A stretch of 15,276 nucleotides of DNA, from contig CAZUAY010000065.1 in NCBI GenBank assembly GCA_964618405.1, forward strand, positions 1 to 15,276, read 5' to 3'. A program made the translations under genes and the position numbers. The stretch's first letter is position 1. Each line of letters starts with the position of its first letter. Positions 1 to 7,231 of this stretch are shown here, piece by piece. The DNA comes from JBBQIY01 sp964618405. GTDB lineage: Bacteria; Verrucomicrobiota; Kiritimatiellia; RFP12; UBA3636. The notes under the pieces are model-generated. The model did not search any database and was not told the origin of the DNA. It was given only the letters and a program-made list of their open reading frames with translations.

Positions 1-264
1 CGTGAACCGGAGAAGTATAAACTTGCCGACATGCGTCCCTATATCAGCTACGGCGCATCACCACGTGCTTCGCTCTATTTGAACCTCGCCGCGCGTGCGA
101 ATGCTATGATGCATGGTCGCGCCTATGCAACACCTCAAGACGTTAAGGAAATCGCGCACGATGTTCTGCGACACCGCCTCATCATCACGTATGAAGCGGA
201 GGCTGAGGATGTCACTTCGGACAAACTCATCACGCGCATCCTCAACGAGATCCCAGTGCCGTAA
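1..264 (+). CDS. MoxR-family AAA+ ATPase, C-terminal end (partial)
   Basis: Only the last 87 codons are present; the frame is open from base 1 and ends in TAA at 262-264. The visible part is the C-terminal lid (AAA_lid_2) of MoxR ATPases: it has the family signature SYGASPRASLYL, then an ARA helix, GRAYATPQDV, and VLRHRLIITYEAEAE, and it ends in the usual IPVP. The Walker A and B motifs lie upstream of the window. MoxR ATPases are cytoplasmic chaperone-like ATPases, usually encoded beside DUF58 and von Willebrand factor A proteins and involved in maturing or activating partner complexes. Here the next gene downstream is unrelated and a terminator follows at once, so this is the last gene of its operon. 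The family call is secure; the specific substrate cannot be read. Confidence 0.93.
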   Translation, partial: REPEKYKLADMRPYISYGASPRASLYLNLAARANAMMHGRAYATPQDVKEIAHDVLRHRLIITYEAEAEDVTSDKLITRILNEIPVP

Positions 265-311
265 ATGAAATCGGCGGTGGCGAGTGCGAGTCGTTAGGTG
301 CGAGAACGGAG

Positions 312-337
312 AACGGGTTTTCCAACCCGTTTTCATT
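312..337 (+). terminator. Rho-independent terminator after the MoxR gene
   Basis: A perfect 8-bp stem AACGGGTT / AACCCGTT (312-319 and 324-331) encloses a TTCC loop, and the right arm runs into TTTTC. It lies 48 bases past the MoxR stop codon in the correct orientation. The stem could also belong to a dispersed hairpin repeat serving as terminator. Confidence 0.7.
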
Positions 338-340
338 CAC

Positions 341-369
341 GGACAGGAATGTCCGTGCTCCTGTGAAAG
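341..369. repeat. Short hairpin repeat, copy C
   Basis: The arms are GGACA and TGTCC (341-345, 350-354) with a GGAA loop, followed by GTGCTCC and GTGAAA. It has the same layout as the copies at 621-650 and 15031-15060, but the stem bases differ on both arms, so pairing is kept. Confidence 0.65.
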
Positions 370-424
370 TTTCTAGTTGCGAGTGATGCGTTGCGAGTAG
401 AGTAAGTAAAATCTTTGCCGAAAC

Positions 425-553
425 TTTGTCGCGAACCGTACCCCGTTGAGATCGTGATCAAATGCTGTAGCTGGCTTCGGTGAAGCCGGAATCGGCCCCG
501 ATCATCGATCGCAGCCACAGATGTATCGTGCTCCCAAAAAATTTGTCGCGAAC
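425..553. repeat. Direct repeat pair TTTGTCGCGAAC
   Basis: The 12-mer TTTGTCGCGAAC occurs at 425-436 and 542-553, 117 bases apart, each preceded by an A-rich run. A looser relative on the other strand, with GTTTGCGACAA, lies between leuC and leuD near 7182-7192. It is probably a dispersed intergenic repeat; no function is visible. Confidence 0.45.
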
Positions 554-620
554 TTCCTCGAAAAGTAAAGGGACGAACGCGTAAGCGGGTGGATTAACCG
601 CAATACCCGCACTACGTTGA

Positions 621-650
621 ACGGGCAAGATGCCTATTCTCCCAGTGGAA
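621..650. repeat. Short hairpin repeat, copy A
   Basis: This 30-base stretch matches the stretch at 15031-15060 at 27 of 30 positions. It contains GGCA-AGA-TGCC as a small stem-loop followed by CTCCCAGTG. It lies 3 bases beyond the peroxidase stop codon. Confidence 0.75.
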
Positions 651-653
651 ACT

Positions 654-1229
654 CTACTTCGCGAGAAGCGCTTCAATATCCTTCTCAAGATCGATTGGCT
701 TATCAGCTGATGCAAAGCGCTTGATTGACGTGCCATCACGTGAGACGAGGAACTTGGTAAAATTCCACTTGATGGCATTGGTAACGCTTCCTGGAGCTTG
801 CTCCTTTAGAAAAACATAGAGCGGATCGGCATCCTTGCCATTAACATTTATTTTTGCCATCAGCGGGAAAGTCACGCCATAGTTTAGCTCACAGAATGAG
901 GCGATCTCTTCTGCCGTTCCGGGCTCTTGTTTCCCGAACTGATTGCAGGGAAATCCAATGACAACGAGCCCGCGGTCCTTGTACTTGAGATAAAGTGCTT
1001 CTAATCCCTTGTATTGCGGTGTGAAGCCGCATTTGCTGGCGGTGTTCACCAAGAGTAGCACTTTGTCTTTATACACCGACATCGACACCGCTTCATCTTG
1101 ATTATTGGTGACGGTGAAATCGTACAGCGTTTTATTCATTTTTACCTCTTCGGGGTTGAGTTGTTGAGCCAGCACAGTGCCGGAAGCTGCAAGCATAAGC
1201 GCATAAACCGCGATGAATTGTGTTTTCAT
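654..1229 (-). CDS. Exported glutathione peroxidase (thioredoxin-dependent type)
   Basis: This 191-residue protein of the glutathione peroxidase family reduces hydroperoxides. Residues 1-21 form a signal peptide (short Lys start, hydrophobic ALMLAASGTVL, cleavage near AQA/AQQ), so it should act in the periplasm or envelope. The peroxidatic residue is Cys67 in NTASKCGFT, a cysteine rather than selenocysteine. Other conserved elements are FPCNQFGKQEPG (94-104) with the catalytic Gln101, and WNFTKFL (155-161) with Trp155 and Asn156. Cys113 in FCELNYGVTFP sits where the resolving cysteine lies in thioredoxin-dependent members such as yeast Gpx3, so thioredoxin-like proteins rather than glutathione are the likely reductant (inference from family). 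The ATG at 1229 has no Shine-Dalgarno but an A-rich leader. The gene stands alone, divergent from the oxidoreductase. Confidence 0.93.
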   Translation of the reverse strand: MKTQFIAVYALMLAASGTVLAQQLNPEEVKMNKTLYDFTVTNNQDEAVSMSVYKDKVLLLVNTASKCGFTPQYKGLEALYLKYKDRGLVVIGFPCNQFGKQEPGTAEEIASFCELNYGVTFPLMAKINVNGKDADPLYVFLKEQAPGSVTNAIKWNFTKFLVSRDGTSIKRFASADKPIDLEKDIEALLAK

Positions 1230-1426
1230 GTTTTTTAGTTTTTTTTTGTTTTGCTAATGCATCCGACCGGAATGAGCTCCTTGTTCGTTTATTCGAACCA
1301 TTAACATTGTAGATGTCTTCCATCTTACACTGATTTCAAATAAAAAACACGAAAAAACAATTATTATTTTTATAGGGATGCTTCTCAAAATAGTTTGAAG
1401 CGCTCAGGAGTCAGTAGACTGTAGTC

Positions 1427-1454
1427 AGCAGAAGTTTTTCGCGAGCAGAAGTTT
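1427..1454. repeat. 11-bp direct repeat AGCAGAAGTTT, 17-bp period
   Basis: AGCAGAAGTTT occurs at 1427-1437 and 1444-1454, separated by TTCGCG. It lies 16 bases upstream of the putative -35 box of the oxidoreductase. It could be a regulator site with same-face spacing (1.6 helical turns is not ideal) or a simple dispersed duplication. Confidence 0.5.
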
Positions 1455-1469
1455 AACCAATGCTCAAGC

Positions 1470-1498
1470 TTGACCCCAAAAGCACAGTTTGGTAGCAT
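1470..1498 (+). promoter_or_regulatory. Predicted sigma70-type promoter of the oxidoreductase gene
   Basis: TTGACC (1470-1475) and TAGCAT (1493-1498) are spaced by 17 bases. Transcription would start near 1505. That makes the ATG at 1511 almost leaderless and leaves a normal leader of about 57 bases for the ATG at 1562, which supports the later start. Confidence 0.45.
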
Positions 1499-1561
1499 TA
1501 TCTGAAATTTATGCAGTCAAGTCTATCGCCATCATTAAATCATCGTGGAACTCTAATCTAT

Positions 1562-2611
1562 ATGAGCGCAACAAAAGAACCAATTCGTGTCGGTATTGTG
1601 GGCCTCGGGCGCGCCGGAGCAAAAATGCATTGCAACGAGCTTAAAGAGCGCCCAGCAATGTTCGAAATTTTCGCCGGTTGCGATCCTGTGAAGGCACGCA
1701 GAGAGTACGTTACTGAAAAGTTTGGCGCTAAGGCATACGCTTCCATTGACAAGCTCATCGCGGATCCAGATGTCGAAGTGGTGAGCATCGCCACGCGCTC
1801 GTCGGATCACGTCGCGCACTGCATTAAAGCGTTAGCTGCTGGCAAAATTGTTTTCTGCGAAAAGCCGATTGCCATGAACTATGGGGAAGCTAAAGTGCTG
1901 ATGAGGGCTGCTAAGAAGTATCCCGGCAAGCTTTTTATTCGCCACAACCGCCGCTTTGAAGCTGCATTCAACCAGATTGAGGACATTATCCGTTCTGGAA
2001 AAATTGGCAAAGTTTACGAAATCAAACTGAGACGATTGAACTATTCACGACGCGACGACTGGCAAACCATTATCAATGCAGGCGGTGGGCAACTCCTCAA
2101 CTGGGGCCCCCATATTGTCGATCACGCACTTCAGTTCCTCGGATCGCCCGTAGCTTCTATGTGGAGCGATCTAAAGAAAATTGCGGCCGTCGGTGACGCT
2201 GAAGATCATCTCAAAATCGTTCTACGCGGAGAAAATGGAATTGTTGTCGATCTTGAAATCAGCGGTGGCATGGCCATTGGCGAACCCGTGTTCTCGGTAG
2301 CGGGTTCCAAAGGAGCCTTGACCTCAGACGAAAGAACCATCGAACTTAAATACTTAGATCCGAAAGTCAAACTCCCCTCTCGACGCGCAAAGTCTGGTAA
2401 CCCTGAATTTAGTGGCTTCGGGACCAAGGAAGTCCTCCCATGGGTGCAAGAAAGCATAGAGGTTCGAAAAGATATCGGGCCAAGTAGCATCTGGGATGCG
2501 CTCTATGAAACAATTCGAAATGGTAAAGCTTTCCGTGTCACCCTAGAGGAGTCCCTTGAGGTCATGCGCATTCTTTCCCTGGCGCGAAAAGGAACACCTT
2601 TCCAAAACTGA
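1562..2611 (+). CDS. Gfo/Idh/MocA family NAD(P)-dependent oxidoreductase
   Basis: This 349-residue cytoplasmic dehydrogenase has a Rossmann domain followed by the Gfo/Idh/MocA alpha/beta substrate domain. The nucleotide-binding loop is GIVGLGRAG (11-19), and the conserved catalytic EKP triplet is at 100-102 within VFCEKPIAMN. The C-terminal domain carries the family motif GGGQLLNWGPHIVDHAL (174-190), with His184, Asp187 and His188 around the substrate site. A frame start at 1511 would add 17 residues with no relation to the family; the ATG at 1562 gives an N-terminus that runs straight into the first beta strand (IRVGIVG). Family members oxidise or reduce sugars, inositols and their derivatives; the substrate cannot be told from sequence alone. 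The gene is monocistronic and converges on the DUF4139-like pair, 50 bases from its neighbour. Confidence 0.93.
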   Translation: MSATKEPIRVGIVGLGRAGAKMHCNELKERPAMFEIFAGCDPVKARREYVTEKFGAKAYASIDKLIADPDVEVVSIATRSSDHVAHCIKALAAGKIVFCEKPIAMNYGEAKVLMRAAKKYPGKLFIRHNRRFEAAFNQIEDIIRSGKIGKVYEIKLRRLNYSRRDDWQTIINAGGGQLLNWGPHIVDHALQFLGSPVASMWSDLKKIAAVGDAEDHLKIVLRGENGIVVDLEISGGMAIGEPVFSVAGSKGALTSDERTIELKYLDPKVKLPSRRAKSGNPEFSGFGTKEVLPWVQESIEVRKDIGPSSIWDALYETIRNGKAFRVTLEESLEVMRILSLARKGTPFQN

Positions 2612-2661
2612 TCAGAGGTAAGTCTATTTTGTTGAATTTGCAAAATCCGCTCAAGCAATCG

Positions 2662-4089
2662 CTACGGAGTCACGTCTGATTTGATGAGAATGATATGACT
2701 CTGCTTCGCATTACGTCCCTGATGGCGGAGAATCTCGAAAAAACTGTCCGACTTCTTTCCTGCTGGGACCGTGATCATAAACTCCGGCGTTTGGAAATCA
2801 TATAATTTAACGCCCGGCAAAGCGCTTCGGAACTCGACGTGCCCAGAGAACGCACGGCGGACTTCAACCTCGATGGGTTTCGCCGTGTAGTTGCGGATCC
2901 GTTGCGTATAAATCTCATGGTCGTCCCAGCCTCGGACTGAGCTGTTGATGTCAATCGCTGGAGCACCATCCTCTACACGTCGGAATACATCGGCGCCATT
3001 TAATTGCATCCAAATATTATCGCGGAATGCACGTAATTTGATGAGCTCAAAAATCACTTCAGGATCAACGCCAAGGTTGACCTCAACCTTGTCCCCGATC
3101 GGGATATACTTCGTCGATTCTTGTGCGAGGAACGAAAGACCTTCGCAGCCGTTTTGACGAAAAATCCGGATCGTTCCGTCGGGCAAGGGCGAGCCACCGA
3201 GCTTCGATTCCTCATTGTTCGTGAAGACATACATTCGGACGAGTTGATCGCCGTATTGAACGGGGCGATAGCGGTATTGTACCTTGAACGGCACAGGAGC
3301 GGCTTCAATCGCCCGCAACCGCTTTGACCACCCGTTTGGGATCGTTTCAACGCCAGGGATACTGAAGATAAAGTATTCCGAGAGCCCTTCCTTCACAATT
3401 TCTTTTTCTTCGGCCATTGGGGCGTCCATCATCATGCTTCCCCCTGCTGCCATCGGCATCATTGCCACTTTCGCTACGGAACGCCAGATCTCTTGTCTGA
3501 CACCCTTTTCAAGCTTGGCTACATCATCCATCGGGATTCGGGCGAGCTGTGCGATTTTTTCAACAAGATTGATGGTGCCCACGACAAGGCGAACCTGAGC
3601 GTCTTCGTAAGCCTCTCCACTGTTATTCGTCACGCGAACAAACCCTTCAAAAGAAAGATTCTTTTCATCGACGTCGCTGGTCAAAACGTAATCGGCGCTC
3701 CACGTAATGCCACTCGTAAAATACGTAATCTCGACCTTGGCATCGCCATCGACTTCACTCATCACGTTCCAAGACAGCATCTGTGGCTTGTCGTGGGGAA
3801 AGGTGGTGTCGAGCAGCACCAGTTTTTCAGCATGCGTCAAGAACCTCAACTCCACCGAGGATGGATCAATGAGCGTATTCGCCCACGAAAATTGAAGACC
3901 GTTGATCCCCTTCTTAAAAGTCAAGGTCCGCATTTCACGCACGAGCGTCAGATCTTCGCTGTTGTAAATGGTCAGTTGTACCGTATCGCGTCGTGGCACA
4001 GTGGAGAGATCAACGTTGCGGGCCGAGCAAAGCAGGGGCAATAACCCTAGCGCAAGCGCGGCAATAAAAACAGTTTTATTCAAGTTCAT
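2662..4089 (-). CDS. Secreted DUF4139-like protein, paralogue 2 (475 aa)
   Basis: A signal peptide spans 1-23 (cleavage near CSA/RN); Cys21 is preceded by Leu-Leu, so it is not a convincing lipobox. The rest is beta-strand-rich and resembles DUF4139 proteins: an early strand pair TVQLTIYNSEDLTLVRE, the conserved FSWANTLIDPSSVELRF (67-83), ITYFTSGITWSADYVL (121-136), a tail of NNSGEAYEDAQVRLVVG, and a C-terminal half with PDGTIRIFRQNG and IPIGDKVEVNLG. The function of this family is unknown; an extracytoplasmic location is likely. Residues 210-225 are strikingly Met-rich (7 Met in 16). It is the second gene of a minus-strand pair, 21 bases after its paralogue, with AAAGG about 11 bases before the ATG. 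The TAG stop converges on the oxidoreductase. Confidence 0.82.
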   Translation of the reverse strand: MNLNKTVFIAALALGLLPLLCSARNVDLSTVPRRDTVQLTIYNSEDLTLVREMRTLTFKKGINGLQFSWANTLIDPSSVELRFLTHAEKLVLLDTTFPHDKPQMLSWNVMSEVDGDAKVEITYFTSGITWSADYVLTSDVDEKNLSFEGFVRVTNNSGEAYEDAQVRLVVGTINLVEKIAQLARIPMDDVAKLEKGVRQEIWRSVAKVAMMPMAAGGSMMMDAPMAEEKEIVKEGLSEYFIFSIPGVETIPNGWSKRLRAIEAAPVPFKVQYRYRPVQYGDQLVRMYVFTNNEESKLGGSPLPDGTIRIFRQNGCEGLSFLAQESTKYIPIGDKVEVNLGVDPEVIFELIKLRAFRDNIWMQLNGADVFRRVEDGAPAIDINSSVRGWDDHEIYTQRIRNYTAKPIEVEVRRAFSGHVEFRSALPGVKLYDFQTPEFMITVPAGKKSDSFFEILRHQGRNAKQSHIILIKSDVTP

Positions 4090-4110
4090 ATTAGTTTTAC
4101 CTTTGCAGAT

Positions 4111-5382
4111 TTACCACTCGTTACGGAAAAGAATGTGAAGATGTTTCACTAGCTTTTCGGCTTTTCCGCTCGCATCGCGAGCCGGAAGTGGAATATGGAA
4201 AAGCGCATCTTCGCACGTTGATTTTTCCTTGTCTAATCCGCCGTCAAGATTGGTCTCGGGAAGGATTTCCCATTGGACATCGCGACCCACGTCATTGTAA
4301 CCCGAGATTTTGCTTCGCACATGCCGAAGATTCTCTTTGATGTCGAGTATCACCGGCTTATCTTTAAAATTCTCAATTTCATACTTGATCACGACCAAGT
4401 GGTTAAACAGATTGCCGGCAACGCGGCGGCGATCATTCTTTTCAATAATGCGGGTCACCACGACATCCTGCGCAACGCCCAGATAGAGCTTCATTTCATC
4501 ATCGAGCGGCGTGAATTGTCCCCAGTCCTCTCCCAAAAAGGTCGTTGACGTCGCCATGTTCTTCGGATCCTTCGGCTCGATAAAAATCCTGACTTTCCCA
4601 TACGGCATGGGACCCGAGCCTAGCTTGTTTGCTTTGTCATTCTTCAAAACATAATGCATGGGAACACGCAACTTGTTTTTGGCGCGATCGAGATAGTCGA
4701 ACTCGGCTGGATTGCACGTATACGTCTTGCGAACCGGTACATCGGAAAATTTCTCGACCAGCATTTCTTTCGTTTCGTTGATGCCAATGGGACGCGTAAA
4801 GTTGCGGCCCCAGCCTGCCCAAAGGTTTGCGCCTTTGTCCGCATCGAAGCTCGAAAGAAATTCTTCGTTCGCAAAGTTCTGTAAACGCATATACTGACTG
4901 AGGGCAAGCGTCGTTTCGTCATGGGAAGCTACCGCTCGATAATTAAAACTTTTCGAGAGATTCCCGAGCAGATAGCTGATACGTACCCGCGCAGCACCGC
5001 TCTGGCTTGCTGCAACCTGCCACACGAGGGACTGCTCATTAGGAGGATAGCTGACGGAAAGCACTTTGACAACCATGCCCGCATTGTTCTCCCCTTCTGC
5101 TGGCCCGATCACACGGAAGACGATCGTTTCCGGATCGATGGCAGTATTTGCCCAAGAGAAGTCCACTTGGTTCGGCTCATCGTCCCCAACGGTTTTGACG
5201 AGCGGAACAACACGCTCCTCTTCCACTAACGTGGCATTCGGGTTATCGAGTTGGATTTCCACCCGCTCCCGTAACGGTAACGTGATGAGCTTAATACGTG
5301 CTTCCGCCTGTTTCGGCCATAGCAGAGCCGCCATAGCCATCGTGATGCAGACGGCAACTGTCGATACAGAGTGTTGACTCAT
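4111..5382 (-). CDS. Secreted DUF4139-like protein, paralogue 1 (423 aa)
   Basis: The signal peptide (1-28) ends at QAEA/RI. The mature protein shares the layout of the following gene: DFSWANTAIDPETIVFRV matches FSWANTLIDPSSVELRF, PYGKVRIFIEP matches PDGTIRIFRQNG, TPLDDEMKLYLGV matches IPIGDKVEVNLGV, and NFKDKPVILDIKENL matches NYTAKPIEVEVRRAF. The two are therefore diverged tandem paralogues. This copy lacks the roughly 70-residue stretch, including the Met-rich part, that its partner carries in the middle (about 165-235). No catalytic motif is recognised; the role is unknown and the product is likely exported. Translation starts at an ATG with a strong Shine-Dalgarno, AAAAGGAGTC, ending 4 bases before it. 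It is the first gene of the two-gene operon. Confidence 0.82.
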   Translation of the reverse strand: MSQHSVSTVAVCITMAMAALLWPKQAEARIKLITLPLRERVEIQLDNPNATLVEEERVVPLVKTVGDDEPNQVDFSWANTAIDPETIVFRVIGPAEGENNAGMVVKVLSVSYPPNEQSLVWQVAASQSGAARVRISYLLGNLSKSFNYRAVASHDETTLALSQYMRLQNFANEEFLSSFDADKGANLWAGWGRNFTRPIGINETKEMLVEKFSDVPVRKTYTCNPAEFDYLDRAKNKLRVPMHYVLKNDKANKLGSGPMPYGKVRIFIEPKDPKNMATSTTFLGEDWGQFTPLDDEMKLYLGVAQDVVVTRIIEKNDRRRVAGNLFNHLVVIKYEIENFKDKPVILDIKENLRHVRSKISGYNDVGRDVQWEILPETNLDGGLDKEKSTCEDALFHIPLPARDASGKAEKLVKHLHILFRNEW

Positions 5383-5467
5383 TTTTGACTCCTTTTCAAC
5401 TTAATTTACATTTTTGAAACGCCCTACCATCATCCCAGATGCAAAACGTCCATTCGATACGGCGAGA

Positions 5468-5496
5468 ACATTATGCCACACCTTAAGGAAAGTCAA
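5468..5496 (-). promoter_or_regulatory. Predicted sigma70-type promoter of the DUF4139-like pair
   Basis: On the minus strand TTGACT (5491-5496) is followed by CATAAT (5470-5475, 15-base spacing) or, with the ideal 17-base spacing, TAATGT (5468-5473). A CCTTAAGG palindrome (5481-5488) lies in the spacer and may be an operator half or chance. The leader to the ATG would be about 80 bases. Confidence 0.55.
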
Positions 5497-5654
5497 TTGG
5501 ATTATGTTCAATCGAATGGTTTAACGTATTTAAATTTTTCGTGCGGAGTATGTTGAGACCGCAGAGGAGGTAGTTAGAATTTGTCTTATTTCGCAACTCG
5601 CAACTCGCACATTTTTATACACATTTGTGCATTTCAATTACACTTAAAAAGGGT

Positions 5655-5660
5655 TATACT
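5655..5660 (+). promoter_or_regulatory. Possible -10 box of leuC
   Basis: TATACT is a 5-of-6 match to the sigma70 -10 consensus, about 100 bases before the leuC start. No good -35 box lies 16-18 bases upstream, so it is only a candidate. Confidence 0.3.
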
Positions 5661-5762
5661 TGTCTACATGAAAAGCGCCGCAGAATCCTACCTCCACAGA
5701 GAGCGTGTGGGACTGGCCTCGCCCCGATTCAATTTTCATTCACGCTTCAATAGGAACAGATC

Positions 5763-7163
5763 ATGGGAAAAACACTCTACGAAAAAATTTGGGATCGTCA
5801 CGTTGTCCGCACACTCAATGACGGCATGTGCCTCATCTACATCGACCGCCACCTCATCCATGAGGTGACGAGTCCGCAAGCCTTCGAAGGTCTACGTTTG
5901 GCCGGCCGCACGGTTCGTCATCCGGAGTTGACGCTCGCAACCATGGATCACAACGTGCCGACGGATGCGAAGCGCACCATCACGGAGGCGATCGCTCAGG
6001 AACAAATCGATACGCTCACAAAAAATTGCAAAGAATTTGGTATCACCCTTTACGACATGGACAGCGCTAATCAGGGTATTGTCCACATGATCGGTCCTGA
6101 GCTAGGCTTGACCCTGCCCGGAACCACCGTCGTCTGCGGCGATTCACACACCGCCACGCACGGAGCCTTCGGGGCGCTGGCCTTCGGTATCGGTACCTCC
6201 GAGGTCGAGCACGTCCTCGCCACGCAGACCCTGCGGATGTCCCCTTCTCGCACTTTTAAGGTCGAGTTCACCGGAAAACTCCCAGCCAGGCTCACCTCGA
6301 AGGACATGATTCTCTATCTAATTGGTAAAATCGGAGCTGCAGGCGCTACTGGGACTGTCCTTGAATATACGGGCCCTGCCGTGACCGCGCTCTCCATGGA
6401 AGCTCGCATGTCGATCTGCAACATGAGCATCGAGGCCGGTGCGCGCGCTGGGCTGATGGCTCCAGATGAGACGACCTTCCAGTTTATCGCCAGCGGCAAT
6501 CGACCGTTCGCACCACGCGGTGCAGCCCTCGAACGCGCCATCGCGGAATGGAAAACGCTACCGACCGATCCCGATGCAAAATACGATCGCGAGCTCACGC
6601 TTGATATTTCCAATCTGGCACCTCAGGTCTCCTGGGGCACCAGCCCCGGTTTGATGGCCGATGTCACGGGCATCGTCCCCGATCCTGACCACGTCGCCAA
6701 CTATACCCGCAAGGATTGCGAAAACGCCTTGGACTATATGGGGCTCACGCCGGGGACGCGTATTGTCGATATTCCGATCGATACCGTCTTTATTGGTAGT
6801 TGCACCAACGGTCGCATCGAAGATCTCCGCGAGGCGGCAGCCGTCTTCCGCGGTCGTAAGGTTAAATCTGGCATGCGCGTGCTCGTGGTTCCAGGCTCGG
6901 AGGCCGTGCGTGCCCAAGCCGAGTCGGAAGGTCTCGACCGCGCCTTTAAGGACGCTGGAGCCGAATGGCGTCGCGCCGGATGCAGCATGTGCCTTGGGAT
7001 GAACCCCGATCGTCTCTCCGAAGGTGAGCGTTGCGCCTCAACCTCGAATCGCAACTTTGAGGGTCGCCAAGGAAAAGGCGGCCGCACGCATCTGTGCAGT
7101 CCTCAAATGGCTGCCGCTGCTGCTATCGAAGGCCACTTTGTCGATATCCGCACATGGTTGTAA
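5763..7163 (+). CDS. leuC: 3-isopropylmalate dehydratase, large subunit
   Basis: LeuC pairs with LeuD to isomerise 2-isopropylmalate to 3-isopropylmalate in leucine synthesis, in the cytoplasm. The protein has 466 residues, the same length as E. coli LeuC. The [4Fe-4S] ligands are Cys347 (FIGSCTNGR), Cys407 and Cys410 (GCSMCLGMNPD). Other aconitase-family landmarks are TMDHNVPT (60-67), GDSHTATHGAFGALAFGIGTSEVEHVLATQT (126-156) and GRQGKGGRTHLCSP near the end. This is the long bacterial type, not the shorter archaeal/HacA type. The ATG at 5763 is preceded by TAGGAAC at a suitable distance. leuD follows after 68 bases, so the two are almost surely co-transcribed; leuA and leuB are not in the window. 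Confidence 0.97.
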   Translation: MGKTLYEKIWDRHVVRTLNDGMCLIYIDRHLIHEVTSPQAFEGLRLAGRTVRHPELTLATMDHNVPTDAKRTITEAIAQEQIDTLTKNCKEFGITLYDMDSANQGIVHMIGPELGLTLPGTTVVCGDSHTATHGAFGALAFGIGTSEVEHVLATQTLRMSPSRTFKVEFTGKLPARLTSKDMILYLIGKIGAAGATGTVLEYTGPAVTALSMEARMSICNMSIEAGARAGLMAPDETTFQFIASGNRPFAPRGAALERAIAEWKTLPTDPDAKYDRELTLDISNLAPQVSWGTSPGLMADVTGIVPDPDHVANYTRKDCENALDYMGLTPGTRIVDIPIDTVFIGSCTNGRIEDLREAAAVFRGRKVKSGMRVLVVPGSEAVRAQAESEGLDRAFKDAGAEWRRAGCSMCLGMNPDRLSEGERCASTSNRNFEGRQGKGGRTHLCSPQMAAAAAIEGHFVDIRTWL

Positions 7164-7202
7164 TCTGCGGAACCTAGCCAAAGTTTGCGACAACGTTTCC
7201 CC

Positions 7203-7225
7203 AGCCCCTAACCCCTAGCCCCTAA
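7203..7225 (+). repeat. Tandem CCCCTAA-type repeat before leuD
   Basis: Three copies of a 7-8 base unit (GCCCCTAA, CCCCTAG, CCCCTAA) sit immediately upstream of the leuD ATG, ending 6 bases before it, where a Shine-Dalgarno would be expected. The stretch is pyrimidine-rich and gives no GGAGG-like site. Confidence 0.65.
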
Positions 7226-7231
7226 TCTCTT

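Larger units (their letters stand above)
265..653. other. Repeat-rich intergenic region without a gene
   Basis: These 389 bases separate the MoxR stop from the peroxidase stop, and no credible coding frame is seen. Besides the terminator (312-337) and the two hairpin repeats listed separately (341-369, 621-650), they hold: a repeated GTTGCGAGT (376-384 and 390-398); a hairpin with arms GGCTTC/GAAGCC around a 3-base loop (473-487); and a 6-bp GCGGGT/ACCCGC stem with a 14-base loop (585-610). They also carry two copies of TTTGTCGCGAAC (425-436 and 542-553). The region looks like an accumulation site for short dispersed repeats rather than regulatory DNA for a plus-strand gene. Confidence 0.7.
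1230..1561. other. Divergent intergenic region with a repeat and promoters
   Basis: This AT-rich gap of 332 bases separates the peroxidase (minus) and oxidoreductase (plus) starts. It must hold promoters for both genes; the plus-strand one is listed separately. For the minus strand only a weak candidate is seen: TTGAGA (complement of 1384-1389) about 16 bases before a TAATAA-like box near 1362-1367. An 11-bp direct repeat is at 1427-1454, and a palindrome-like stretch TCAGTAGACTGTAGTCAG lies at 1411-1428. Confidence 0.5.
5383..5762. other. Divergent intergenic region between DUF4139-like pair and leuC
   Basis: These 380 AT-rich bases hold the minus-strand promoter above and a weaker plus-strand candidate. 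No leucine-rich leader peptide, T-box or attenuator hairpin was found upstream of leuC. The CGCAACTCGCAACTCGC tract (5592-5608) repeats in reverse complement the GTTGCGAGT units seen at 376-398. A strong Shine-Dalgarno-like AGAGGAGG (5563-5570) lies before a TTG at 5581, but the frame it would open runs into leuC out of phase. Confidence 0.5.

Noticed and set aside
2612..2661. ATTTTG / CAAAAT hairpin as a shared terminator between convergent genes
   Set aside because: The stem is only 6 bp with one G-C pair and a long loop; too weak to call.
3493..4044. Plus-strand open frame of 183 codons
   Set aside because: It lies wholly antisense to the DUF4139-like gene, whose signal peptide and family blocks are clear, and it has no recognisable motif or ribosome-binding site.
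4021..4089. Lipoprotein signal in the 475-aa DUF4139-like protein (Cys21)
   Set aside because: Residues before the Cys are Leu-Leu, not the small residue a lipobox needs at -1.
5566..5695. GGAGGTAG (5566-5573) complementary to CTACCTCC (5688-5695) as a leuC leader structure
   Set aside because: The arms are 114 bases apart, and the likely -10 box of leuC lies between them, so the upstream arm would not be in the transcript.
5581..5868. Frame opened by a TTG with AGAGGAGG upstream, 95 residues
   Set aside because: It overlaps the first 106 bases of leuC out of phase, has no family resemblance, and its codons there are just a shadow of leuC. A short translated leader cannot be excluded.
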